This document shows positions 1 to 6,094 of a stretch of DNA of 8,611 nucleotides, piece after piece. The notes beneath the pieces were generated by a model. It ran no database searches and had not been told where the DNA came from. It saw only the letters and a list, made by a program, of their open reading frames with translations. A program made the translations under genes and the position numbers. Within the stretch, counting starts at the first letter, position 1, and each line of letters begins with the position of its first letter. Source of the stretch: Candidatus Iainarchaeum sp. (lineage in GTDB: Archaea > Iainarchaeota > Iainarchaeia > JAADDC01); NCBI GenBank assembly GCA_013154145.1, contig JAADDC010000062.1, positions 1-8,611 on the forward strand, in the 5' to 3' direction.

Positions 1-44
1 AAGTGGTAAAAGGGATCCAATAGCTTCAGCAGTTCCTTGACCAC
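1..44 (-). CDS. Start of an unidentified gene, cut by the left edge
   Basis: On the minus strand a GTG at 44-42 is preceded by a strong ribosome binding site, GGAGGT at 56-51, with a 6-nt spacer. The frame stays open to the window edge and reads VVKELLKLLDPFYH, an amphipathic-looking N-terminus. It overlaps the last 19 nt of the DUF99 gene in another reading frame, the kind of overlap usual for the next gene of a tightly packed operon. Too little is present to name a family. The call rests on the Shine-Dalgarno match and the operon context, and could be wrong if the DUF99 gene is the last of its operon. Confidence 0.4.
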   Translation of the reverse strand, partial: MVKELLKLLDPFYH

Positions 45-577
45 CGTCCTACCTCCCTTCCTATTAAATGTGAAAGCCTCAGGGGTTCCGGGACCTTGGA
101 GCTCATCTGGTAGAGCTCGATGAGGCGTTTCGCCTCGCCCCGGCTCAGGCCCGCGAAGGAGACGTGGAGAATGCCCCTGCGTGTTTGGAGGGGCTCCGGA
201 AGAGGAATCCTCAGGAGTTTTTTGAAGGCGGCGTGGCGCTCCCTATCCCTGAAGCTCCTCTCTATGAGATCCATCCTCGGAGGATCCTCCACCACGGATA
301 CCACGGGGAGGCCAGTTAACTCGTGGAGCCTGCGGGGATCCACCACGTTGGTGCCGCCGAAGATGTTCCCGTAGAGGAAGATGGCAGTAAACTGCTCGGG
401 GTCAGGAAGAAGGGAGAGAAAGGCTTCCTCGGCGTCGTCGCCGTCCACAGAAATCGCACCCAGACGGAAGGACTCGACGACAGGTCCCTTCATGACTGTC
501 CCCACCAGAGGGGCGCAGGGATCCCTGCCCCGCTGGAAGTAGCCGTCGTCAAAGCCGATGACGCGCCCCCACTTCAT
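26..577 (-). CDS. DUF99 (UPF0215) family protein
   Basis: This 183-aa protein belongs to DUF99, an archaeal family related to the endonuclease V fold. Its exact reaction is not firmly established; a nuclease acting on damaged DNA bases is the usual proposal. Family landmarks in order: IGFDDGYF (residues 7-14), LVGTVMKG (24-31), VDGDDAEE (44-51), the core block LYGNIFGGTNVVD (68-80) followed by RLHELTGLPV (83-92), and VPEPLRLSHLIG (162-173) near the end. The length is normal for the family. Acidic residues D10, D11 and D80 are candidate metal ligands by analogy with the fold. The ATG at 577 overlaps the rpoL stop codon (ATGA), so translation is probably coupled to rpoL. It is the fourth gene of the csl4-rpoL operon. 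Family assignment is confident; function is inference. Confidence 0.9.
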   Translation of the reverse strand: MKWGRVIGFDDGYFQRGRDPCAPLVGTVMKGPVVESFRLGAISVDGDDAEEAFLSLLPDPEQFTAIFLYGNIFGGTNVVDPRRLHELTGLPVVSVVEDPPRMDLIERSFRDRERHAAFKKLLRIPLPEPLQTRRGILHVSFAGLSRGEAKRLIELYQMSSKVPEPLRLSHLIGREVGRWSRNC

Positions 578-843
578 GAGAGTGAGGAGAGGAGAGCTTC
601 TCCCAAAGCCTTGACGTCCGAGAGGGCCCTCTGAATGTTTTCCTTGAGGACATCCCGGGGCTTACCTTCCTTAACCCTGAGGAAGAGGGTCACCTTCTCC
701 ACGAGGGGGTGTTCCTGCTTAAAGGCGGCGAACTCTACCCTAGGGTCGTCGCTGAGGTATCGGGCAAGCATGGAAGCGATGGTGAGGCTGTCCATGGCCA
801 CCTCCATCTCCCTCTCATCCTCTCTCAGAATCTCGGCCTTCAT
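574..843 (-). CDS. rpoL: DNA-directed RNA polymerase subunit L (Rpb11 homologue)
   Basis: This small protein (89 aa) is RpoL, the partner of RpoD in the alpha-like assembly platform of archaeal RNA polymerase. Diagnostic features are an N-terminal strand MKAEILRED, then LTIASMLARYL (residues 20-30), then the signature VEFAAFKQEHPL (36-47) and a long C-terminal helix (about 62-88). RpoL proteins are about 85-100 aa, so it is complete. The ATG at 843 is preferred. It has GAGGTGA at 855-849 as ribosome binding site with a 5-nt spacer, and the resulting N-terminus resembles other RpoL proteins. A GTG at 852 overlapping the csl4 stop (GTGA) would add three residues and is the alternative. Adjacency to csl4 is a known archaeal arrangement that links transcription and RNA decay. 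Confidence 0.93.
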   Translation of the reverse strand: MKAEILREDEREMEVAMDSLTIASMLARYLSDDPRVEFAAFKQEHPLVEKVTLFLRVKEGKPRDVLKENIQRALSDVKALGEALLSSLS

Positions 844-848
844 ATTCC

Positions 849-1421
849 TCACCTCGGCAGCTTGGGATCACCATAATCGAAGGCGATCTTTCTTTTAAAT
901 TTCCTTTTGCACTTGGGGCAGTAGAGCTCCGCTCCGCGGCGGACCAGCGGCGTCCTGTCGTGGGGGCAGTAGGCCTTTATGACGCCCAGGTCCTTGCCGA
1001 CCGTCGTTAGCTGCGGATAGAACTTCTTGACAATGCGCTTGATCTTGGCCCTCACCCAGTCCCCCACTTCAAATTCGTTGTGCAGGTCCTCCACGAACTC
1101 CCGGCGCACGTCACCAATGTAGATGGCCCCGATGGGCCCGGGAGGAACCAGCCTGAAGCGGGCCGTCTTGTAGGGGTAGAGGTGGAGCAGGGCCACCTTG
1201 TTAAGCACCTGAAACACCCTGCCGTAAACGATGGAGCCCACCACGTTGATACCGGGGATCCGCTTACCAGGTGGAGGAACAATGCTCACGGTCCGCTCGA
1301 TGTTGTTGAACTTTTCCTTGCCCACGATCTTGGCATAGACGCCGCCGTCCTCGTCGGCGTAGGTTCCCCTGCCGGGCAGATATTCCTCTACCTCACAGAT
1401 CTTCTCTCCGGGGGTCTTCAT
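849..1421 (-). CDS. csl4: Exosome complex RNA-binding protein Csl4
   Basis: Csl4 is a cap subunit of the archaeal RNA exosome; it binds RNA and recruits partners such as DnaG to the Rrp41/Rrp42 ring. The 190-aa protein shows the N-terminal domain with PGEKICEVEEYLPGRGTY (residues 4-21), an S1 RNA-binding domain around 62-145, and a C-terminal zinc-ribbon-like domain ending in KRKIAFDYGD (176-185), a typical Csl4 terminus. The first zinc knuckle reads CPHD (152-155), not CxxC, while the second is the standard CPKC (168-171). Metal binding by C152, H154, C168 and C171 is therefore possible but not certain. The ATG at 1421 lies 3 nt after the preceding gene, with GGAGGG at 1434-1429 as ribosome binding site. 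It sits between an unknown helical protein and rpoL in one operon. Confidence 0.93.
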   Translation of the reverse strand: MKTPGEKICEVEEYLPGRGTYADEDGGVYAKIVGKEKFNNIERTVSIVPPPGKRIPGINVVGSIVYGRVFQVLNKVALLHLYPYKTARFRLVPPGPIGAIYIGDVRREFVEDLHNEFEVGDWVRAKIKRIVKKFYPQLTTVGKDLGVIKAYCPHDRTPLVRRGAELYCPKCKRKFKRKIAFDYGDPKLPR

Positions 1422-1424
1422 CCT

Positions 1425-1712
1425 TCATCCCTCCGTTTTCTTCTGGATGAGCTCCGAGAGGACGTCGTAGGAGGCCGCCACCTTTTCCTCCACATTGGGG
1501 GTCTGCTTTACCACCTCGATCTTTTTCTTTACCTCGTGGTGAACCTCCTCGCCAAGGTACTCCAGTATTTCCTCGATCTCCGTGTAGATGTGCTCCACGA
1601 GGCGTTGAACGATGCTGCTCTTGGCCTCTTCCTCGTTTACCACTTCCTTGAGAAGGGATACCAGCTGGAACAGCCCCTCCAGCCGTCCTCTAACATATTC
1701 CTCGCTCTTCAT
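1425..1712 (-). CDS. Hypothetical helical acidic protein, first gene of the csl4-rpoL operon
   Basis: I do not recognise this 95-aa protein. It is rich in Glu, Lys and Val, has no cysteine and no membrane segment, and looks almost entirely alpha-helical. Two or three long amphipathic helices (about 3-25, 29-68 and 74-91) are separated by a short TPN turn near 71-73. The second helix has coiled-coil character, with hydrophobics spaced every three or four residues (IVQRLVEHIYTEIEEILEYL, 34-53). It is a real gene because it heads the operon: its stop lies 3 nt before the csl4 ATG, and a TATA-like box is centred 26.5 nt before its own ATG. No Shine-Dalgarno sequence lies close to the ATG, which fits a leaderless mRNA. 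Context suggests a cytoplasmic role in RNA metabolism, but that is inference. Confidence 0.8.
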   Translation of the reverse strand: MKSEEYVRGRLEGLFQLVSLLKEVVNEEEAKSSIVQRLVEHIYTEIEEILEYLGEEVHHEVKKKIEVVKQTPNVEEKVAASYDVLSELIQKKTEG

Positions 1713-1733
1713 CGTTAGAGCATTGCTTCCCTC

Positions 1734-1743
1734 TTTTTAAAAA
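1734..1743. promoter_or_regulatory. Palindromic TATA box shared by two divergent genes
   Basis: TTTTTAAAAA is a perfect palindrome centred at 1738.5. The ATG of the helical-protein gene (1712, minus) and the GTG of the SpoIIM-family gene (1765, plus) are each 26.5 nt from this centre. That is the normal distance from an archaeal TATA box to the transcription start, so both mRNAs are predicted to begin at or next to the start codon. The intergenic gap is 52 nt and contains no other TATA-like sequence of similar quality. No clear purine-rich BRE is visible on either side to set a direction. Confidence 0.65.
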
Positions 1744-1764
1744 TGAAACCTCATCCATATTAGC

Positions 1765-2541
1765 GTGATCGAGTACCTGCTGGCCGACCGCAGGCACATC
1801 TTCTCGCCCCTCATATTCTTCGCCGCCGGCGTCTTCTACGTTTTCCTCTCGGCGCTGGTGGCGCTGGCCCTCTTCCCCTCCCAGGCCAGCGTGGCCCACA
1901 TATTGCTGGCCACGGTGGCGGTGTCGCCCATCCTCTTCAGGGCCGTGGTGACGGGCGCCCAGGTCCTCGACGAGAACCCCAACCTCGTCCTGGTGGTCCA
2001 GTCGTGGCTGGCCGTCCTTTATTTCTCCTACATGCTGGGGGCCCTCCTGGGCTTCCAGCTCTCCTACTTCCTCCTCCCCGAGAAGGAGAGGATCATACTC
2101 ATGGAGGAGCAGCTCAGGGAGATTCAGATCATCGAGGGGGTGAGGATCTCCCTCACGGGCATGGCCACCAAGGAGAGCGCCTTCTGGTACATACTCGAGA
2201 ACAACCTCAGGGTCTACGTGATATCCATCTTTCTCTCTTTCTTTTACGGCACGGGCGGAATGTTACTCCTGAACTGGAACGCCTCCATCATCGCAGCCCT
2301 CTTCTTCAAGAAGCTCGTGGAGGGAACGCCCGAGGAGGCCCTCTCCCTGCTTTCCATCATCCCCCACGGCTTCTTCGAGTTCCTTGGATACTTCACGGGG
2401 GGCATAACGGGCATACTCATCGGCGTGGCCATTATCCAAGAAGGTTGGAACAGGCGGCTCCTCAGGGACGTGCTCATCCTCGTGGCCCTGGGCTTCCTGT
2501 TCATTGTCCTGGGGGCCGCCATAGAGGTGGGCCTCATTTAG
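1765..2541 (+). CDS. SpoIIM (DUF95) family integral membrane protein
   Basis: This 258-aa protein is of the stage II sporulation protein M family, common in archaea that do not sporulate; its role there is unknown. Hydrophobic segments lie at about 12-37, 43-62, 78-104, 147-170, 173-181, 203-225 and 233-256. Family marks are the NN pair (146-147) before a membrane helix, GTGG (162-165), LNWN (169-172) with small residues after it, and the PHGFFEF motif (200-206) followed by a Gly-rich membrane helix. The hydrophilic stretch LPEKERIILMEEQLREIQ (104-121) is probably a loop. The start is GTG at 1765, with no Shine-Dalgarno sequence but with a TATA box 26.5 nt upstream, implying a leaderless transcript. 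Its stop overlaps the end of the convergent SPFH gene by 8 nt. Confidence 0.85.
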   Translation: MIEYLLADRRHIFSPLIFFAAGVFYVFLSALVALALFPSQASVAHILLATVAVSPILFRAVVTGAQVLDENPNLVLVVQSWLAVLYFSYMLGALLGFQLSYFLLPEKERIILMEEQLREIQIIEGVRISLTGMATKESAFWYILENNLRVYVISIFLSFFYGTGGMLLLNWNASIIAALFFKKLVEGTPEEALSLLSIIPHGFFEFLGYFTGGITGILIGVAIIQEGWNRRLLRDVLILVALGFLFIVLGAAIEVGLI

Positions 2542-3454
2542 AAGAGGAGAGCACCTTCTTTAGGACGTCCTCGTATTTCTTCAGGTCGCTTTCTATCTTC
2601 TCGGCGGGCACCACGCCGCCAATCTGCTGAGATATGGCCCGGGCGAGCGTGGAGAGGTCCAGAGGATAGATGATCTTCGTTGCGCGGCCCTCGGCCAATT
2701 TCTTCAGGGCCTCGAGATAGAAGTAAAGGAGGACGCGCTCATTCATGTCCTTGGTGGCGTCCTTTATGGCCTCCAGTTCGATCTTCATGGCCTGGGCCCT
2801 CTGGGTGCGGGCCTGCTTCTCCTTCTCGGCGATCATCATCTCGTGCATGGCCTCCTTGATGCCGGGGGGTATATCTATGTCCTTGATCTGGACGGAGACC
2901 ACCTCCACACCCCACTCCTTGGCAATTTTAGCCAGCTCTTCCTTGAGCTTCTCGTTGAGCTTTTCAATATTTCCGATGACCTCCTCCAGCGTCATGGAAC
3001 CGATAAGATCTCTGATCATAGCCTGAACGAAGAGCTGAGAGGCCTTCTTGTAGTCGTCAACGTTGAGGACGGCCTTGGCCGGATCTACGACGCGGAGGTA
3101 TATGACGGCGTCGATCATGAGGACGATGTTGTCCTTGGTCACCACCTCCTGCTTGGGCACATCAATGGTCTGTATCCTGAGGTCCACGATGCGGTAGTCC
3201 TCGATGTAGGGGAGGATGAAGATCCAGCCGGGGCCGCGGACGCCCACGAAGCGGCCAAACCGGAACACCACGGCACGCTCATACTCTTTCAATCTGAGGA
3301 GCATGTCCGTGGTCCAAGCCAGAAAGAGAAGGCCGCCGATGATGATGGCGATAATACCCAGAACGATGCTGCGGGTGATGACGGCGTAGGCCAGGAGGGA
3401 GAGTATGGCAAGGACTATGCCCAGTATGAGGACGAAGACGAGGACGTCTCTCAC
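2534..3454 (-). CDS. SPFH/band 7 (stomatin-like) membrane protein
   Basis: This is a 306-aa stomatin/prohibitin-like protein, a family that forms oligomeric scaffolds and organises membrane domains. Two hydrophobic segments (about 3-26 and 29-47) anchor it. The SPFH domain follows, starting LKEYERAVVFRFGRF (55-69), with GPGWIFILP (74-82), QEVVTKDNIVLMIDAVIYLRV (102-122), the conserved VQIKDIDIPP (188-197) and a charged helical region (about 200-255). The C-terminus ends in a short coiled segment. The start is GTG at 3454. The frame stays open upstream to 3778, but that extension is Ser/Thr-rich, lacks family similarity, and is antisense to the DUF373 gene. A TATA-like TTAATAAA (minus strand, 3484-3477) is centred 26.5 nt upstream, so the mRNA is probably leaderless. 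No NfeD partner gene is visible in the window. Confidence 0.92.
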   Translation of the reverse strand: MRDVLVFVLILGIVLAILSLLAYAVITRSIVLGIIAIIIGGLLFLAWTTDMLLRLKEYERAVVFRFGRFVGVRGPGWIFILPYIEDYRIVDLRIQTIDVPKQEVVTKDNIVLMIDAVIYLRVVDPAKAVLNVDDYKKASQLFVQAMIRDLIGSMTLEEVIGNIEKLNEKLKEELAKIAKEWGVEVVSVQIKDIDIPPGIKEAMHEMMIAEKEKQARTQRAQAMKIELEAIKDATKDMNERVLLYFYLEALKKLAEGRATKIIYPLDLSTLARAISQQIGGVVPAEKIESDLKKYEDVLKKVLSSSK

Positions 3455-3456
3455 GG

Positions 3457-3464
3457 TTATATTT
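3457..3464 (+). promoter_or_regulatory. TATA box for the DUF373 gene
   Basis: TTATATTT (continuing TT) is centred about 25 nt before the GTG at 3486, predicting a leaderless mRNA. It begins 3 nt beyond the start codon of the divergent SPFH gene, so the box overlaps the start region of that gene's transcript. Confidence 0.6.
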
Positions 3465-3476
3465 TGAACGGACCCA

Positions 3477-3484
3477 TTTATTAA
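3477..3484 (-). promoter_or_regulatory. TATA box for the SPFH gene
   Basis: On the minus strand TTAATAAA is centred 26.5 nt before the GTG at 3454. It ends 2 nt before the start codon of the divergent DUF373 gene. A six-codon ATG frame here on the minus strand stops before the SPFH start and would lie upstream of the predicted transcription start, so it is not taken as a leader peptide. Confidence 0.6.
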
Positions 3485-3485
3485 C

Positions 3486-4670
3486 GTGGCGCTCCTGGTG
3501 CTGGTGGTCGACAGGGACGACGACGTGGGCGTCAAGGCAGGCATAGAGACGCCCGTGGTGGGGCGGGACAACGTCCTGAAGGCCGCCGAGGCTCTGCTGC
3601 TCGCTGACCCCGAGGACTCGGACGGGAACACCATGTTCGCCGCCGTGAAGATGTACGACGAGCTGGTTTCCTCGGGCAGGGACGCGGAGGTGGCGGTGGT
3701 CTCAGGGGATCCGCGGCTGGGGATGCTGGCAGACATGCGGATACGCTCGCAGCTGGAGAAGCTATTCTCCGAGGGCAACTACGAGGGCATTGTGTTCGTT
3801 TCAGATGGGGCCGAGGACGACGAGGTGCTGCCCATCGTCTCCTCCTTCGCCCCCGTGGTGTCCAAGAAGACCGTCATCGTGAGGCAGGCCCACCAGCTGG
3901 AGCGTCTCTTCTACACCATTAAAACGGCCCTGGAGGACCCCTCCTTTGCCCGGCTCTTCCTGGGCTTACCGGGCCTCATCCTCCTGCTCTGGGTGCTGTT
4001 GCCGGGGGACGCGCCGAGGTTGCTGGGGGCCATCGTAGGCGCGTACCTCCTCCTCAGGGGGCTGGGCCTCGAGGAGCCCCTCATCAACACCCTCAAGGCA
4101 TACCTCCGCATAGACTTCCACTCGCCGGCATTCCCCTTCCACGTGCTCTCCCTGGCCATACTGGTGGGTGGAACCGTCCTGGCCCTCCACACCCTCTCTA
4201 ATCTCTCTCAAAATGCCCTCTACGAAGCCATGAGGTTGGAGGGATGGGTGCTCTTCACGTCGATACTGCTGTTCCTCCTTGGAAAGTCACTGGAGGCGAT
4301 AGTAAGAAAAGAGGGCTACAAGGTGGGCGACTACCTCATCTTCGCGGCCGTCTCGGTCACCCTCTTCCTCATCGGCGACCTGCTCTTGAACTTCTTAGAG
4401 GGAAAGGGGAGCCTCCTGGAGGCGGCTGTCACAACGGCCCTGGCCCTCCTTGTTTACTTCTCCCTCTCGCAATTGGCACTGGTCATCAAGAGGGCGCCGC
4501 TTCTGTCCAAGAAGCTCGTGGGGGCCAGCGTATATGATCGAACGGGCATAAAGATCGGGAAGGTGAAGAGAGTGAGGGAGGGGGAGATCGTCGTGGAGAA
4601 GGGCAGGAGGACCCTGCGCTTCCCCATCGAGAGGGCCAAGATCGTCAACGGGCGGGTGGTGATACATTGA
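3486..4670 (+). CDS. DUF373 family membrane protein with PRC-barrel-like tail
   Basis: This 394-aa protein matches DUF373, an archaeal family of unknown function. The N-terminal cytoplasmic domain (1-150) opens with LLVLVVDRDDDVGVKAG (3-19), the family signature. It continues with TPVVGRDN (22-29), an alpha/beta fold with LLLADPEDSDGN (37-48), VVSGD (71-75) and GIVFVSDGAEDDEVLPI (101-117). The acid clusters DRDDD and DGAEDDE resemble a nucleotide- or metal-binding site, but no activity is established. Membrane segments follow at about 157-173, 176-192, 217-235, 252-268, 283-303 and 312-334. The last 50 residues, from GASVYDRTGIKIGKVKRV (346-363), look like a short PRC-barrel-like beta domain. 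The GTG start at 3486 has a TATA box about 25 nt upstream and no Shine-Dalgarno sequence. The stop overlaps the next gene's start (TTGA). Confidence 0.9.
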   Translation: MALLVLVVDRDDDVGVKAGIETPVVGRDNVLKAAEALLLADPEDSDGNTMFAAVKMYDELVSSGRDAEVAVVSGDPRLGMLADMRIRSQLEKLFSEGNYEGIVFVSDGAEDDEVLPIVSSFAPVVSKKTVIVRQAHQLERLFYTIKTALEDPSFARLFLGLPGLILLLWVLLPGDAPRLLGAIVGAYLLLRGLGLEEPLINTLKAYLRIDFHSPAFPFHVLSLAILVGGTVLALHTLSNLSQNALYEAMRLEGWVLFTSILLFLLGKSLEAIVRKEGYKVGDYLIFAAVSVTLFLIGDLLLNFLEGKGSLLEAAVTTALALLVYFSLSQLALVIKRAPLLSKKLVGASVYDRTGIKIGKVKRVREGEIVVEKGRRTLRFPIERAKIVNGRVVIH

Positions 4671-5452
4671 TACTCTTCAAGGGGAAGCAGTGCAGCGTTC
4701 TCCTTTTCTACGTGCTGGCCCTCATCTTCTCCCTCTGGATGGCCTACTGGAGCGGAATGGAAGGAATCAGTGCCGTCGAGGAAGGAGATAAACCCACAGT
4801 GGCCGTGGAGCTATTCCTCTACGTCCTCCTTTTCACAATAATACTCATAGCGGCCCTTTACTTTCTCCAAGACTGGGTGAGGACCATAATTTTCCTCCTG
4901 GAACTGTTCTTCCTCTTTGCCACGTCCCTCATGCTCTTCAGCAGCCTGCTGGGAGATACAAAGGGTTTTATTTGGGCCCTGTTCCTGACGCTGGCCCGGG
5001 CGTTGTTGAGAAACTTTGACGTGGTCAGAAATCTATCCGTGGCGGTGATAGCAGGCGTGGCCGCCGGCGTCCTCGGACATTCCCTCTCCCCCGCGGTGGC
5101 GCTACTCTTTTACGTGCTCCTCGTCGTCTACGACTTCGTGTCCGTCTTCGTGACGAAGCATATGGTGCCCATGGTGGAGTCCGTGGAGGGGATGAAGAGG
5201 AGCGAGAAGCCCTCTGACGTGGTGGCACTGGGTGGCGGGGATCTCGTGGTGCCGGCCATCTTCGCCACCTCCTTCATGAAGTACAGTCCCTTCGTTGCGG
5301 TTGCCTCTTCTCTGGGGGCCGTGCTCGGCGTCCTCTTCACCCTCTGGATGTTGAAAAAATTAAAATCTCCTCTGCCGGCCCTGCCCTACATAGGGGCCGT
5401 TCAGATCACGGTCACGGCGTTAGCTCTGTTCCTGTCCACCCTTCTCCCCTGA
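4667..5452 (+). CDS. Presenilin-like A22 family intramembrane aspartyl protease
   Basis: This 261-aa multi-spanning membrane protein is an archaeal presenilin/signal-peptide-peptidase homologue, which cuts transmembrane helices inside the membrane. All three catalytic motifs are present: YD (Y155-D156) in LLVVYDFVSVFVTKH, the GxGD-type motif GGGD (189-192) in LGGGDLVVPAIF, and PAL (237-239) in LPALPYIG. D156 and D192 are the predicted catalytic pair. About nine hydrophobic segments are seen, and the length is usual for archaeal members. The start is TTG at 4667, overlapping the DUF373 stop as TTGA, with GGTGGTGA just upstream, so translation is coupled to DUF373. Linkage with DUF373, SPFH and SpoIIM genes suggests a role in membrane-protein turnover; that is inference. 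Its last 41 nt overlap the convergent pyrH gene. Confidence 0.93.
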   Translation: MILFKGKQCSVLLFYVLALIFSLWMAYWSGMEGISAVEEGDKPTVAVELFLYVLLFTIILIAALYFLQDWVRTIIFLLELFFLFATSLMLFSSLLGDTKGFIWALFLTLARALLRNFDVVRNLSVAVIAGVAAGVLGHSLSPAVALLFYVLLVVYDFVSVFVTKHMVPMVESVEGMKRSEKPSDVVALGGGDLVVPAIFATSFMKYSPFVAVASSLGAVLGVLFTLWMLKKLKSPLPALPYIGAVQITVTALALFLSTLLP

Positions 5453-6074
5453 ACAACCTCCTAAGGTTCTCGATGTCCTTCCCCACGATGTATGCTTTTA
5501 TGTTGGAGCGGCGGAGTATGCTGAAGGCTGCCACGTCGACGGGGAAGTGGGTGCCGGGCTCCCTCCTGTCGGAGGAAAAGACGAGCTTCTCGGCCTCCTC
5601 GTAGCTAAGTTTTTTGATTAGCTTCGCGTCGGGGAAGCGATCCGGGTCCTTGTCATAAATGCCCCCCACCCTCGTGATGTTCACGAAGGCGGCGCCGTGG
5701 TGCTCGGCCAGCAAGGCCGCCACAAAGTCCGTGGTGATACCCGGCAGAACGCTCCCTCCGAAGACGGGTATGAGACTTGTCCTCATAGGTCCGCTGAAGT
5801 GCAGGGGTCTGTCGAGGACCAGTCCGTCCAGGGCACTCCTGACGATCCAGGCGTTGAGCATGGTGGTGGCGATGCCTATCTCGTCGAGGACGTCCTTGGT
5901 GACGCCGAAGCGGGCGGCGACGGACATCATCTGGCGGGCCAGCGGTCCGCCGCCCACCACGATGGCCACAATATCTTCCTTGAACTCCTCAACGAAGGAG
6001 CGAAAGGCCTTCAACCACTCCACGTCCGGCGGAAAACCCACCACCGATCCACCCAGGGAGATGACGGCCCTCAT
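5412..6074 (-). CDS. pyrH: Uridylate (UMP) kinase, archaeal type
   Basis: UMP kinase makes UDP from UMP and ATP in pyrimidine nucleotide synthesis; it belongs to the amino-acid kinase family and is normally hexameric. The 220-aa protein shows LGGS (7-10), VVGGGPLAR (39-47), DEIGIATTMLNA (64-75), VFGGSVLPGITTDFVAALLAE (104-124), the nucleotide-binding stretch NITRVGGIYDKDP (132-144), FPVDVAA (177-183) and a C-terminal GTEL (215-218). In the nucleotide loop many relatives have VDG where this protein has VGG. The ATG at 6074 has a TATA box centred 25.5 nt upstream and no adjacent Shine-Dalgarno sequence, so it is probably transcribed from its own leaderless promoter at the end of the ATPase gene. 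Its 3' end overlaps the convergent protease gene. Confidence 0.92.
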   Translation of the reverse strand: MRAVISLGGSVVGFPPDVEWLKAFRSFVEEFKEDIVAIVVGGGPLARQMMSVAARFGVTKDVLDEIGIATTMLNAWIVRSALDGLVLDRPLHFSGPMRTSLIPVFGGSVLPGITTDFVAALLAEHHGAAFVNITRVGGIYDKDPDRFPDAKLIKKLSYEEAEKLVFSSDRREPGTHFPVDVAAFSILRRSNIKAYIVGKDIENLRRLFRGEGWTGTELTP

Positions 6075-6094
6075 GAATCAATGAGGTGCTCCTC

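Noticed and set aside
2004..2630. Long Arg/Pro/Gly-rich open frame overlapping the SpoIIM-family gene
   Set aside because: A low-complexity shadow frame of GC-rich coding DNA with no recognisable motif; the overlapping frame is a clear membrane protein.
3458..3477. Six-codon ATG frame before the SPFH start (minus strand)
   Set aside because: It lies upstream of the predicted transcription start, so it would not be in the mRNA.
3455..3778. Open extension of the SPFH gene upstream to an ATG at 3778
   Set aside because: The extra 108 residues are Ser/Thr-rich with no family similarity, lie antisense to the well-supported DUF373 gene, and would remove both promoters. The GTG at 3454 with a TATA box 26.5 nt upstream fits better.
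6069..6085. Weak palindrome around the pyrH start codon (TCAT...ATGA)
   Set aside because: The arms are only 4 bp and partly formed by the start codon; not distinguishable from chance.
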